The translations under genes were made by a program, and so were the position numbers. DNA of 64,000 bases from assembly GCF_016892605.1 (NCBI RefSeq), contig NZ_JAFEMV010000003.1, positions 1 to 64,000 on the forward strand, written 5' to 3'. The stretch's first letter is position 1. Each line of letters begins with the position of its first letter. Positions 7,805 through 16,541 of this stretch are shown one piece after another. The notes below the pieces were generated by a model. It did not search any database, was not told the DNA's origin, and saw only the letters and a program-made list of their open reading frames with translations. The stretch comes from Desemzia sp. RIT 804 (lineage in GTDB: Bacteria > Bacillota > Bacilli > Lactobacillales > Carnobacteriaceae).

Positions 7805-7972
7805 GGTTGGGACAATAGCCTTAATCTTTGTCACACTAAGCGGGTGCTTTTAAACGCACTCCAAAAGCCTGACCACATGCCTATAAGCCAGCCTCTCCTT
7901 ATAAGAAAAAGCATCTCATAAGGGGTAGCTGGCTTATATCCAATGGTCAAAACGTCTTTTTCCTCGCTCTCT
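7805..7972 (-). repeat. Dispersed hairpin element, family 1, copy 2
   Basis: A full-length copy in the opposite orientation to copy 1, running from TTGGGACAATAG to CTCGCTC. The hairpin arms at about 7882-7937 carry several mismatches (CTCTCC against GGGGTAG), so this copy is partly decayed. It separates the SAP gene from the convergent cis-prenyltransferase gene. Confidence 0.85.
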
Positions 7973-7975
7973 TCA

Positions 7976-8635
7976 TTATCCGCCCAATGTCACATCTTGG
8001 TCTTGGTACCATTTCAAAGCACTATGGACTTGGTCAATGTGGTAATCAGGCCATAGTTCATCAACAACATAAAAATCAGAATAAATAGATTGAATCGGTA
8101 AAAATCCGCTTAATCTTCTTCTGCCGCCCCAGCGAATAATCAAATCCATCCGAGAGATCTCTGAAGAAGCAATATTTTTTACGATGTCTTCATTTGGATC
8201 AAAGTCTGCTTGTTTAGCAGGATAATTCAAATCCCAATTCCAACCGTAATTAACTAAGAAATTGATTTTGATGAGCCCTTTTCCAAATTTAGTTCGTTTA
8301 GTATAAGGCAATAGTTCTTCAGGAAACATTTTCGATTCTGTATTACCGATGACCAACAAATCAGCTTCTCGGTCTTTCAACTGATTTACAGCGTCTATAC
8401 AGGCTTGTTGAAAAGCTTTCGTCTGTTCTGAAGGACGCTTAGTATTGTCGACTGTAAATCCATAAAAAGTCATTTCTTTGATGCCCAATTCTAATCCTAG
8501 ATGGTACAATTCTAGGCCTGGCATAATCCCATGCTGGTAGCCTTCCTGCTTACCTAAACCTTGGCCTTGCGCCCATCTTCGATTGCCATCCGGAATGATC
8601 CCAATATGATCAGGTAGTCTTTTATATTCTGCCAT
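7976..8635 (-). CDS. Short cis-prenyltransferase (UppS-like paralogue)
   Basis: The 219-residue protein belongs to the undecaprenyl diphosphate synthase family, which condenses isopentenyl diphosphate with an allylic primer. It has DGNRRWAQGQGLG with the catalytic Asp, and LIIRWGGRRRLSGFLP with the two diphosphate-binding Arg. It is about 30 residues shorter than normal UppS. In canonical UppS a conserved Arg and His follow the DGN loop (R-x-x-G-H-x-x-G); here the region reads KQEGYQHG, so both are changed. It is therefore probably an accessory enzyme with a different primer or product and not the essential UppS. It is monocistronic. Confidence 0.82.
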   Translation of the reverse strand: MAEYKRLPDHIGIIPDGNRRWAQGQGLGKQEGYQHGIMPGLELYHLGLELGIKEMTFYGFTVDNTKRPSEQTKAFQQACIDAVNQLKDREADLLVIGNTESKMFPEELLPYTKRTKFGKGLIKINFLVNYGWNWDLNYPAKQADFDPNEDIVKNIASSEISRMDLIIRWGGRRRLSGFLPIQSIYSDFYVVDELWPDYHIDQVHSALKWYQDQDVTLGG

Positions 8636-8738
8636 CTACAACGCACTCCTTCAAAAAATAGTTCTACTCCCATTATACGCAAATGTTTTTTGATAACCTA
8701 ACAATGTGCGTTACTTACAGCCCCTTCTCCATTCTATT

Positions 8739-8780
8739 AAAAAAGGCAAGTCATAGAGAATAATCTCCTGACTTGCCTTG
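8739..8780 (-). terminator. Terminator of the reductase/EIIC operon
   Basis: AAGGCAAGTCA and TGACTTGCCTT form an 11-bp stem with a T run in the leftward direction, directly after the reductase stop codon. Confidence 0.88.
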
Positions 8781-8785
8781 TCTAT

Positions 8786-9712
8786 TTAACGTTTGATTCC
8801 TAAAATATCTTCTTTAGCATGGATCAGTTGGGTAATTTGTTTGCTGTATGGTGCTTCGAATCCTTGTTTTTCGGATTCTTTAGCAACTAAACCGTTTAAG
8901 AAGTCAATTTCAGTTGGGCGTTTGTTTGATAAATCTTGGTGCATCGACGGGTAGTGTCCGCCAACTTTTGCGGCTACCACTTTTAAGTAAGCCACTGTCT
9001 CATCTATATTCAGTTGTACTCCTTCTGTCTCAGCAACACGAGAGAATTCTTTTACAATACCTGTAACTAAGTTATCAGTTTGAGAATTTTCAAACAATTC
9101 TTTGATATTGCAATCCAAGACAGAACATAAAGCATTCATCGTTCCGTTAACACAAGCTTTTCTCCACGTTGTAAAGTGGACATCTTGACTGTATACTCCG
9201 TTTAATCCGCAATCTGCCATCATTTTAACGACTTCACGAGTACCTTGTTCTTCGCTTTCATCACTGTTTTGTACTTCAACCGGACCTTCTCCCATAAAGT
9301 GTGTTTTTCCTGGAGCATCGATTCCGCCAGTCCAGACGGTTGTTCCCATGATGATATTTTTTTTAGGAATATATTCTGAAATCGTATTGGCATGTCCTAA
9401 TCCATTCAATAAACAAACTACTTTAGTATCATCTGTTAATAGGTGTTTGATTTGTTCCAGCATATGTCTTAGACCCATTGATTTTGTGAAAATAAAGACC
9501 ACATCAAATGTATCCTTGATTTCGTCGGGTTTTCCGACGGGAATGGAAACAGTATCTTCTTTCCCATTCAGGGTAACAGATAATCCATTTTCACGAATCG
9601 CACGAATATGGTCTTCCCAAAAGTCCAATAATGTGACGTCATTTCCACCCTTTTGCATCATATAACCAAATCCGCATCCTAAAGCTCCTGAACCTGCAAT
9701 TGCTATTTTCAT
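8786..9712 (-). CDS. Ketopantoate reductase (PanE/ApbA) family protein
   Basis: The 308-residue protein starts with the Rossmann motif GSGALGCGFG for NADPH, and shows the family features CLLNGLGH, the catalytic-Lys region TTWRKACVNGTMNA and the C-terminal DLSNKRPTEIDFLNG. Known members reduce 2-dehydropantoate to pantoate, but many relatives act on other 2-keto acids. The ATG at 9712 has GGAGG 8 nt upstream; an in-frame TTG at 9727 overlaps that site and is rejected. It is 40 bases downstream of an orphan EIIC gene in the same operon, which argues that the enzyme acts on a compound moved by that membrane protein. Confidence 0.85.
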   Translation of the reverse strand: MKIAIAGSGALGCGFGYMMQKGGNDVTLLDFWEDHIRAIRENGLSVTLNGKEDTVSIPVGKPDEIKDTFDVVFIFTKSMGLRHMLEQIKHLLTDDTKVVCLLNGLGHANTISEYIPKKNIIMGTTVWTGGIDAPGKTHFMGEGPVEVQNSDESEEQGTREVVKMMADCGLNGVYSQDVHFTTWRKACVNGTMNALCSVLDCNIKELFENSQTDNLVTGIVKEFSRVAETEGVQLNIDETVAYLKVVAAKVGGHYPSMHQDLSNKRPTEIDFLNGLVAKESEKQGFEAPYSKQITQLIHAKEDILGIKR

Positions 9713-9752
9713 TCTAAAATCCTCCAATAATCTTTATATGATTCATTATAAA

Positions 9753-10799
9753 TTAATTTGAAGCTGGAATAAATTTAAATATTTCATCTTCATAAATACG
9801 CAGCACTTTGTTGCACAGCATATCGATCAAGAAACCTCCAACAAAAGGAATAATAAAGTAGGCTAAAGCCACACTGATTAAACTTGTCCCCATATTGAAG
9901 GCTTGTATTGGTCCAACTAAACCGACAATTCCAAAACCTGCTGTTTGCGGTGTTCCTTGGATTGTTAACATGTACACTCCAACTCCTGAAACGATTGCGT
10001 TTAATACAATAGGAACCATGATTTTAGGGTATTTGATCAAATTTGGGATCATCATTTTCATAGCACCCAGCAAGATAGCTAATGTTGTTCCAGATTGATT
10101 GATACGTAATGAACCGATGACTAAAATAGCTGTACAAGCAGTTACTCCTACTGCGGCTGCCCCAGCTCCTAATCCTGCAACACCAATAGCTATTCCAATC
10201 GCTACTGTTGAGATTGGCGAAATAATAAGAATAGCAAATGCCACTGAGATTAAAATAGTCATCAGCAATGGTTGCAACGTTGTGAAACTATTGATCAAGT
10301 TTCCAACAGAAGAAGTTACCATACCTACATAAGGAAGCATGATCAAACCAATCGTTCCTACCCCTGCTCCCACAATGATCGGCATAAGAATCAGCGTCAA
10401 TGAGCCTAAACGACCTTGCAGTAAACGAGTCACGTATACAGCGATGGCTGAGACGATCATCACATTGATCAAATCACCGATCCCTACTAATTGTACTCCT
10501 GCTTCAGTGACTTTATAAGCCCCTGATCCTAAAAAAGTTGCAGCTCCTATAATGACACTTTCCATTCCGTTCATTTTGAATTGCATGGCTACCAGAACAC
10601 CAATAATAGCTGGAGTAATAAATTGCATGATCGTAACGACACTTGATAATAGCACGAATATTGAGCCATATGGAATAAGGGCTTTAAAAACTGAACCTAA
10701 TATAGCATTAGCAATCAGTCCAATAACGATTCCTGAAGCTGTTCCTCCTAAAACTTTGTTCAAATAATCTTTGGCTGTATATTTCACATTCTCTTCCAT
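9753..10799 (-). CDS. PTS_EIIC_2-type membrane transporter, no EIIA/EIIB
   Basis: The 348-residue protein has eight to ten hydrophobic segments rich in Gly and Ala (for example VAGLGAGAAAVGVTA) and matches the PTS_EIIC_2 group of phosphotransferase-like permeases. No EIIA or EIIB domain or gene is present nearby, so it may not transport a sugar by phosphorylation. Start ATG 10799 is 9 nt after AGAGAGG; the in-frame TTG at 10808 abuts this site. It is transcribed with a ketopantoate-reductase-family gene. Substrate unknown; a 2-keto or hydroxy acid is a guess from context only. Confidence 0.8.
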   Translation of the reverse strand: MEENVKYTAKDYLNKVLGGTASGIVIGLIANAILGSVFKALIPYGSIFVLLSSVVTIMQFITPAIIGVLVAMQFKMNGMESVIIGAATFLGSGAYKVTEAGVQLVGIGDLINVMIVSAIAVYVTRLLQGRLGSLTLILMPIIVGAGVGTIGLIMLPYVGMVTSSVGNLINSFTTLQPLLMTILISVAFAILIISPISTVAIGIAIGVAGLGAGAAAVGVTACTAILVIGSLRINQSGTTLAILLGAMKMMIPNLIKYPKIMVPIVLNAIVSGVGVYMLTIQGTPQTAGFGIVGLVGPIQAFNMGTSLISVALAYFIIPFVGGFLIDMLCNKVLRIYEDEIFKFIPASN

Positions 10800-11196
10800 C
10801 TCAATCAACCTCTCTAAATTTTTATAAACTGAATAATGAATAAAAATGATGTTATCTAATTAATAATTTCACAAATCTTTTTAACAAGTTAAATTTATCA
10901 CAATCTTTAAAATAGTTCAACCACAAATGTTTCTTTCTTCTTCACTAAACTCTCATTTTCCAAAGATTCAAAAAGCTGTTCCATCAACAAAACATTTATT
11001 CAATCCCTCTAAATATATTGGTCTAGGCACCGATCATGGTATATTCCCTACCTTTTTTAATTTCATATCACTCATCGGTATATTGCTCATTCTTTAACAA
11101 ATAATGAGATTACTTTCATATTCACTCACTTTTAAATGTGGATTTTTTTAGAAAAATCCACACCAATTAAATAATGTATTCAAAAATAATGCATAT
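10800..11196. other. Gene-free 400-bp spacer
   Basis: AT-rich sequence upstream of the EIIC gene with no credible frame. It holds a short perfect hairpin GTGGATTTTT/AAAAATCCAC at about 11136-11162. A motif TCGGTATATT occurs at about 11078 and again upstream of the small gene at 13458, possibly a shared regulatory site; nothing firmer can be said. Confidence 0.4.
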
Positions 11197-11249
11197 AAAA
11201 AGAGATTTCTTATAGGAGCTATACCACCCATAAAGAAATCTCTTTTTAT
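11197..11249 (-). terminator. Terminator of the UDG-family gene
   Basis: AAAAAGAGATTTCTT pairs with AAGAAATCTCTTTTT (15 bp) with T run on either strand. It ends the leftward uracil-DNA-glycosylase-family gene. Confidence 0.88.
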
Positions 11250-11259
11250 ATTTAACTGT

Positions 11260-11937
11260 TTATTTATTTTCATGCATGTCCATATTTTCCAACCAGTTTT
11301 TCACTGCGCGCATGTCTTCCTGAATCTCTGCTTCCAACTGCCGATTGTAAAATATGCTGGCAGGATGATAGGTACATAAAACAGAATATTTTTTATCAGT
11401 CCAGCGATAAGTGCCATCTTCAAGATCTGCTAAATATTGAACCGATGTGGTCAGTACTTTTCCGTGAAGATCTTTTACTGCAGCTTGCTTCCCGAGTACT
11501 CGCTCGATAGCTGATGTGCCCAATAAAACAATCAACGGTGCATCGATATGACGAATTTCATAATCTGTCAGTGGTGCATGAGCTAAGACTTCTTTACCGC
11601 TCGGTTTGCGATTGTAGCGTTTCACTTCTTCCATTCCCGTGCGCTTATTGAGTTTCAAACGATCTTTAAACGGTCGGCTATGGAAGACACTTGTAATATA
11701 CGTATTTTCTCTGGATAAACCGGCTGTATCCAAAAATTTCATCAATTCAATACCTGCCCGTCCGGCAAATGGATGGTCTTCAGCTGTAGTCACTTCCACC
11801 GCTCCCGGAGCTTCTCCAATCAGCAAAGCTTGAGGATTTTCTGGCCCTTCTCCACGTAAAAACCCTTCCACAGGAAACCCTGCTGCCCTTTGCTGTGCTA
11901 ACTGAATCAGTTCTTTTGGCAATATTGTTCTTAACAT
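11260..11937 (-). CDS. Uracil-DNA glycosylase superfamily protein
   Basis: The 225-residue product has the family-4-like motif A GEAPGAVEV, followed by HPFAGRAGIELM, and the C-terminal HPASIFYN motif that inserts into the DNA minor groove. Family 4 enzymes excise uracil from DNA. The four cysteines that hold the iron-sulfur cluster in archaeal and thermophile family 4 enzymes are absent (I see only one Cys), so this is the cluster-free Firmicutes branch. AAGGAAGGTG precedes the ATG. It is monocistronic. Activity on uracil is probable but untested for this branch. Confidence 0.82.
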   Translation of the reverse strand: MLRTILPKELIQLAQQRAAGFPVEGFLRGEGPENPQALLIGEAPGAVEVTTAEDHPFAGRAGIELMKFLDTAGLSRENTYITSVFHSRPFKDRLKLNKRTGMEEVKRYNRKPSGKEVLAHAPLTDYEIRHIDAPLIVLLGTSAIERVLGKQAAVKDLHGKVLTTSVQYLADLEDGTYRWTDKKYSVLCTYHPASIFYNRQLEAEIQEDMRAVKNWLENMDMHENK

Positions 11938-12000
11938 TTGATCACCTTCCTTGCTTCTCTTTCAGGTTAGCACATTTAGTGCTTTTTAAAAAATATAAGA

Positions 12001-12081
12001 CACAGTAAGTCAGTGCTTTTAAACGCGTTCCAAAAGGCTGGCTTATATTCAATGGTCAAAATGACTTTTGTCTCACTCTCT
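12001..12081 (-). repeat. Dispersed hairpin element, family 1, copy 3 (internally deleted)
   Basis: Same orientation as copy 2, but about 65 bases containing the 5-prime hairpin arm and loop are missing: CCAAAAG runs straight into GCTGGCTTATATTCAATGGTC. The element end GTCTCACTCTC is retained. It lies after the NupC gene on the leftward strand. Confidence 0.8.
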
Positions 12082-12097
12082 TTCAACATATAACATT

Positions 12098-13276
12098 TTA
12101 TAAAAATAATCCGATAAACATAGCAGATAGTACTGGCACAATAAAACCGCCTAACATTCCTCGAAAAGCTAAATTAGACAAATCATTTTTTCTGTTTGGT
12201 GCAAAAACAGTTAGACCAGTTACACAAATGGCAATACTAGAAAAAGCTCCAAAACTTCCGACAGCAATCGACAACAACGCTACAGCTCTATCCGATAACT
12301 CTCCCATCATAGGTGCCAAATCTGCGTAAGCCACAAATTCATTGATTGACAACTTAGTCCCTAAGACTTGTCCTGCTATTCTTGACTCTGCTCCATTTAA
12401 TCCCATCAACCAACCCAATGGCATAAAGATATAACCCAATAATTGCGTAAAACTCGTTCCTACTAATCCTAAGATACTATTTAATAAAGCTACAATAGAA
12501 ATACCAGCTATCAAGCTCGCACCGATTCCCAACACCATTTGCAGTCCATTGTTGATCCCTTCTGCCATGGCAGAAAAAACAGATGTATTGTCGCCTTTGC
12601 GGTCTAACGTTACATCAGATACTTGACTGATTTCCGTTTCAGGTGTCAACATCTTAGCTACTAAAAGAGATCCAAAAGGAACCATAGCAGTTGTTACAAG
12701 AAGCCATTCCATCGGGATTCCCAATAGATTATAACCTACTAAAATAGACGCTGACATCGAACCCATTCCGGAAACTAATACCGTCATCAATTCAGATTTC
12801 GTCATTTTAGGTAAGTACTTTGCGACTAAAAAGGGTGATTCAGTTTGTCCCAGCAGCATATTTGCAACTGCCACAAAAGATTCAGCTTTTTCTGTACCGG
12901 TCAATTTACCTACAGCACCGCCAATTATTTTTACAATCCAGCCCACGACTCCTAAATATCCTAGGATACCTGTTAAGCCCGATAAGAAAATAATAACGCC
13001 TAAGACATCAATAAAGAAATACCCTTGCCCGAATAAATCTCCAAAAACAAATGATAGTCCCTCATTTGCAAAACTGAATAATTTTGTTACAGCTGCTGCT
13101 AATTGTCTGATCAGCCAGCTTCCTAAGGGGACTTTAATTAAAAATAAGGCCAATACAACTTGTGCCGCCAAGGCAACACCTACCGTTTTTTTATTGATAG
13201 CTTTTTTATTATCTGATAAAAGATATAAAACACCCAACATAACAATAATTCCTAATAACGTTACTAATCTATTCAT
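12098..13276 (-). CDS. nupC: NupC-type concentrative nucleoside transporter
   Basis: The 392-residue protein is a CNT-family nucleoside importer driven by proton or sodium symport. Diagnostic motifs are GQTESPF (the substrate-binding helix turn), the following SGMGSMSASIL and GLNGAESRIAGQVLGTKLSINEF split across helices; about ten membrane segments are seen. Length is normal. It probably feeds nucleoside salvage together with deoC (58520), which is not linked. A ribosome binding site GGAG stands 10 nt before the ATG. Monocistronic; repeat copy 3 lies after its stop. Confidence 0.92.
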   Translation of the reverse strand: MNRLVTLLGIIVMLGVLYLLSDNKKAINKKTVGVALAAQVVLALFLIKVPLGSWLIRQLAAAVTKLFSFANEGLSFVFGDLFGQGYFFIDVLGVIIFLSGLTGILGYLGVVGWIVKIIGGAVGKLTGTEKAESFVAVANMLLGQTESPFLVAKYLPKMTKSELMTVLVSGMGSMSASILVGYNLLGIPMEWLLVTTAMVPFGSLLVAKMLTPETEISQVSDVTLDRKGDNTSVFSAMAEGINNGLQMVLGIGASLIAGISIVALLNSILGLVGTSFTQLLGYIFMPLGWLMGLNGAESRIAGQVLGTKLSINEFVAYADLAPMMGELSDRAVALLSIAVGSFGAFSSIAICVTGLTVFAPNRKNDLSNLAFRGMLGGFIVPVLSAMFIGLFL

Positions 13277-13559
13277 TAATCTTGTACTCCATTTCTATTC
13301 ACAGTTCTTTTGATCGTGCATCTATTTCAATTAATCGGCGCTTTTACATCTTTACCTCCAATTTGACCCATTTACTTTGTTTAGAAATAATCACAACCTC
13401 TCATTTTACCATATTTTTCACAGCTCTACCAAATCATTTTCAACTCTGACGTCGTTTATCGGTATATTAATGAATGATTCCCTCTTCTAAGCTAAAAGAA
13501 TGCGAACTAGAAAGAAATATTTTATAATAAAAAACATCATCTATAAGGAGGGTCTCTAC

Positions 13560-13781
13560 TTGTTAGGTTTAGTGGAAGAACTTCAAGCAAATTATGAAGC
13601 GATCATTCGCTCAGAAAAATTAAGTACCGCACGGAAGAATCATTTACTTAGTAATATACTCACTGATGTCGAACATATTTTTTGGGAGATGGAGGATGAC
13701 GAATATTCTCTCTTTGAAAATCAACAAAAAGCTGGAAATCTGCTTGAGAATATAAAAAGAAGTATGACACTCAACAGCTAA
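13560..13781 (+). CDS. Small hypothetical protein, probably helical
   Basis: The 73-residue product is soluble, charged and predicted helical, with an acidic middle (MEDDEYSLFE). The frame extends to ATG 13500, but AAGGAGGG at 13545-13552 directs translation to the TTG at 13560. A TATAAT box stands at 13523-13528 without a clear -35, so transcription likely starts inside the longer frame, which supports the short form. The gene is followed by element copy 4, whose hairpin and T run can terminate it. Not recognised. Confidence 0.65.
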   Translation: MLGLVEELQANYEAIIRSEKLSTARKNHLLSNILTDVEHIFWEMEDDEYSLFENQQKAGNLLENIKRSMTLNS

Positions 13782-13784
13782 AAT

Positions 13785-13884
13785 GAGAGCGAGATAAAAG
13801 ACGTTTTGACCATTGAATATAAAAGCCGGCCTCCCCTTATGAGACAAAGCATCTCATAAGGGGAGGCCGGCTTTTTTCCCGCTC
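13785..13884 (+). repeat. Dispersed hairpin element, family 1, copy 4 (half element, terminator-like)
   Basis: This 100-bp version starts with GAGCGAGATAAAAG and ends with CCCGCTC. The 24-bp hairpin (about 13821-13876) is perfect, with CCGGCCTCCCC pairing to GGGGAGGCCGG, whereas other copies have CCAGCCTCCCC: the stem differs but stays paired. The right half of the long element is missing. A TTTTTT run after the hairpin makes it a plausible terminator for the small gene upstream. Confidence 0.85.
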
Positions 13885-13947
13885 TATTTTTTCGATTATA
13901 CTCAATTGATACTTCCAAGTTCTTTTAATTTACGCACAATTTCTTTT

Positions 13948-15858
13948 CTAAAATGAATCTTCTCCTGTTTCTGTCTCACCTGGTTTTTGCATACCGTCTC
14001 CATTAGCAGGAGGTTGTCCCATGCCTTCTCTAGGTTGTTGCATTCCGCCTCCCATTTGTCCTGTTGTGATACCTGCCGTAGTTGAAGTAGACTCTATCGT
14101 TACTTCAAAGTCCTCATCGTCAATACTTATCGTGTATGTCTCACCTACCGTTAAATCATCTGAACTGAATTGTACAGAATTAAAACTTTTATCGGCTGTC
14201 CATGTTAAAAGACTATTGCCTTCTGAATCACTGATTATGATTTCACTTCCAGCTTCATAGGTGTTTTCAAATCCGTATAGCACACTTGTTTGAGTAGAAT
14301 TTTCAGAAAAAGTTTCTGCCATTCCAGAACTTCCAGAGCCCACCAATGTTCCCCCGGTGATAATAGCTTCACCATTTGAATCAATGGTTCCATTACCACT
14401 ATTTTCGGGACCGCTTATTGTCGTATTGCCACCTGAAATTTCAAGAGTTCCGTTTGAATCTAATCCATCTCCGCTGCTGTCTACAGAGACCGTTCCTCCA
14501 GAAATAATCAGTTTGTTCTCACTATTGCTGGAAAATGGATCTGCTCCCGCTTGATCAGTTGTCGTTGTTGATCCACTTGATGCGTTTAATCCATCATCAC
14601 TAGCCTTAACTGAAATTTCACCAGCACTGATCGTGATGGTCTTGCCCTCGATTCCTTCATAACTTTCTGTAATAGCCACATTTGCCCCGTTCAACAGCAA
14701 GTCGCCATCAGCATGTAATCCATCATCTCCAGACACTAAAGTCAATGTACCACCTGTCAGTGTTAAATTGCCATCACTGTGGACCGTGTCATCCGCAGCA
14801 TCTATAGTGATCGTCCCATTATTTACAATCAACTCTCCTGCAGTTTTCAAACCTTTCATACTGGTTGAATCTGCAGCATCAGCGTCTGCGCTATCTTCTT
14901 GTTCTTCTTCCATTTGCTTAAAGAAGGCTTCGCCTTCAGAAGTTTTGACCACGGCATTCTCGCTGCCGCCGCCTGCTATAATATCAAATGTACCTCCATC
15001 AATTTGCAACAATGTTTCTGCTTGTATCGCATCTTGTTGTGTGTCAATCGTGAACTCCCCATCAGCAATATAAACAAATCCTCTGCCAGCTTCTTCTGCA
15101 TTATCCGACTGGATTGCATCCGCACTCGTAGTTAATGTAAATGTACCATCTTTTATTTTGACTGCATCTTTTCCTGATAAACCTTGCCCTGCTGCAGTAA
15201 TGTCGTAAGTACCACCAGTAATAATCAAATCATCCTTTGAAACAATGCCGTGCTTGGTATTCCCATTGATCGTCAAACTTCCTGAGCCGTTCAATGTTAA
15301 ATCTGATTTACTGAAGATTGTTCCGTCAATGTTTGTTTCATCTGTCCCAGTCCCAATAGTGGCTGTACTGCCCGCTTTATCGGTCAATGTATTTTGGGAG
15401 CCTTCTGCTAATGTCACGAATACTTTATCAGCTTCTTCGATCAATAAAGGGGCACTTGTGGACGAACTGATTTCCACTCCGTCAAAAATTAAATGAACTT
15501 CTTCTGTATCAGGAGCAGTAACATTGATTTGCCCATCTGAAAGGGTCCCGCTAATCAGATAAGAGCCTCCTGATTCAATAGTAACTACGTTTCCTTCGAT
15601 TGTTACCCCTTCACCGCTGCTGGTACTTTGGTCATCTGTCAATTCAATAGTAGTGATAGCTGATTCATCATACCCTACTTCAAGATCATCTGAACTAAAT
15701 GTTATATCGTAGTCTACTGAACTTTGTGAATTACCAGTGCTTGTAGTTGTTTCATTAGACTCAACAGATTGATCCTCCGAAGCCGTTGCTTGGCAACCAG
15801 CCAAGATTCCAGTGAACATAAGTGAGGCTACTAAAATAGTGCTTATTTTATTCTTCAT
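13948..15858 (-). CDS. Large beta-helical carbohydrate-binding lipoprotein
   Basis: The 636-residue product has a lipoprotein signal (lipobox GILAGC) and then long arrays of Gly-, Ser-, Thr- and Asp-rich strands with repeated phrases such as GGTLTL, SDDGLHADG and SGDGLDS, the pattern of right-handed beta-helix proteins related to Cthe_2159 (DUF4353, carbohydrate-binding). The C-terminus is rich in Gly, Met, Gln and Pro. Asp-rich turns suggest calcium binding. ATG 15858 overlaps the stop of the DUF4956 gene (TAATG), so translation is coupled; a longer frame to 15894 is rejected. It is the last gene of the VTC/DUF4956 operon and should sit on the cell surface. Confidence 0.82.
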   Translation of the reverse strand: MKNKISTILVASLMFTGILAGCQATASEDQSVESNETTTSTGNSQSSVDYDITFSSDDLEVGYDESAITTIELTDDQSTSSGEGVTIEGNVVTIESGGSYLISGTLSDGQINVTAPDTEEVHLIFDGVEISSSTSAPLLIEEADKVFVTLAEGSQNTLTDKAGSTATIGTGTDETNIDGTIFSKSDLTLNGSGSLTINGNTKHGIVSKDDLIITGGTYDITAAGQGLSGKDAVKIKDGTFTLTTSADAIQSDNAEEAGRGFVYIADGEFTIDTQQDAIQAETLLQIDGGTFDIIAGGGSENAVVKTSEGEAFFKQMEEEQEDSADADAADSTSMKGLKTAGELIVNNGTITIDAADDTVHSDGNLTLTGGTLTLVSGDDGLHADGDLLLNGANVAITESYEGIEGKTITISAGEISVKASDDGLNASSGSTTTTDQAGADPFSSNSENKLIISGGTVSVDSSGDGLDSNGTLEISGGNTTISGPENSGNGTIDSNGEAIITGGTLVGSGSSGMAETFSENSTQTSVLYGFENTYEAGSEIIISDSEGNSLLTWTADKSFNSVQFSSDDLTVGETYTISIDDEDFEVTIESTSTTAGITTGQMGGGMQQPREGMGQPPANGDGMQKPGETETGEDSF

Positions 15859-16541
15859 TACAATTCTTCCCTTCCCGTTACTGAACGACCGCAAACGATC
15901 TCCAAGTTCCCATTTTTACAACGTAATTCATCAATCAACTCTTTTTCTAATGAGACATCTTTTAATTCAATCATATATTCTAAACGAAATAGGCTACCCA
16001 TGTTAGTTGTTTTCACATTCATCATTTGATGGGCAGAGAGATATTTTTCAAAAATATCTTCGAAAACCGTGGTGTAATCTATATTTTCTGGCAACGTCAC
16101 TCTGAGCCAGCGAGCATTTTCATTCATTTCACCAAAATTGGAGTAATTCAAGCCCATCATAACGGCACAAATGATCACCGCAAATACGACAGCTATCGCA
16201 ATGTAGCCCATTCCTGTTGCTAGACCTAGCGCCATTGCCAAGAAAATGCTGGCAATTTCTTTCGCTGAACCGGCTACTGATCGGAACCGAACCAAACTGA
16301 AGGCTCCCATAACGGCTACACCAGCTCCGACATTTCCATTAACGAGCATGATAACCATTTCCACAATGGCTGGCAAGAGGAACAACGTGACTACAAAGCC
16401 TTTGGAATAGTGATTGCGAAACATGTACGTCCAAGCCACTAAACCGCCTAAAATCAAACTGACTACTGTACAGATCAGAAAACTAGTGATGGAAAAAGTT
16501 GTTGTACTTTCGATATATAAACTGTTAAATAATTCATTCAT
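15858..16541 (-). CDS. DUF4956 membrane protein
   Basis: The 227-residue protein has four hydrophobic segments in its first 135 residues, with the conserved stretch GAFSLVRFRSVAGSAKEIA between the third pair, and a soluble C-terminal domain of about 90 residues. DUF4956 genes are regularly found beside VTC-domain polyphosphate polymerase genes. ATG 16541 lies 10 nt after GAAGGG and overlaps the VTC stop by 8 bases; a TTG at 16550 is the alternative. It likely works in the membrane with the VTC protein; no activity is established. Confidence 0.85.
   Translation of the reverse strand: MNELFNSLYIESTTTFSITSFLICTVVSLILGGLVAWTYMFRNHYSKGFVVTLFLLPAIVEMVIMLVNGNVGAGVAVMGAFSLVRFRSVAGSAKEIASIFLAMALGLATGMGYIAIAVVFAVIICAVMMGLNYSNFGEMNENARWLRVTLPENIDYTTVFEDIFEKYLSAHQMMNVKTTNMGSLFRLEYMIELKDVSLEKELIDELRCKNGNLEIVCGRSVTGREEL

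Noticed and set aside
13785-13884. Possible CRISPR or tRNA-like structure
   Set aside because: It is a single long palindrome related to five other dispersed copies, with no spacer array and no tRNA features.
14021-15496. Several plus-strand frames opposite the beta-helix lipoprotein
   Set aside because: They are shadows produced by the repetitive Gly/Ser/Asp codons of the real gene.
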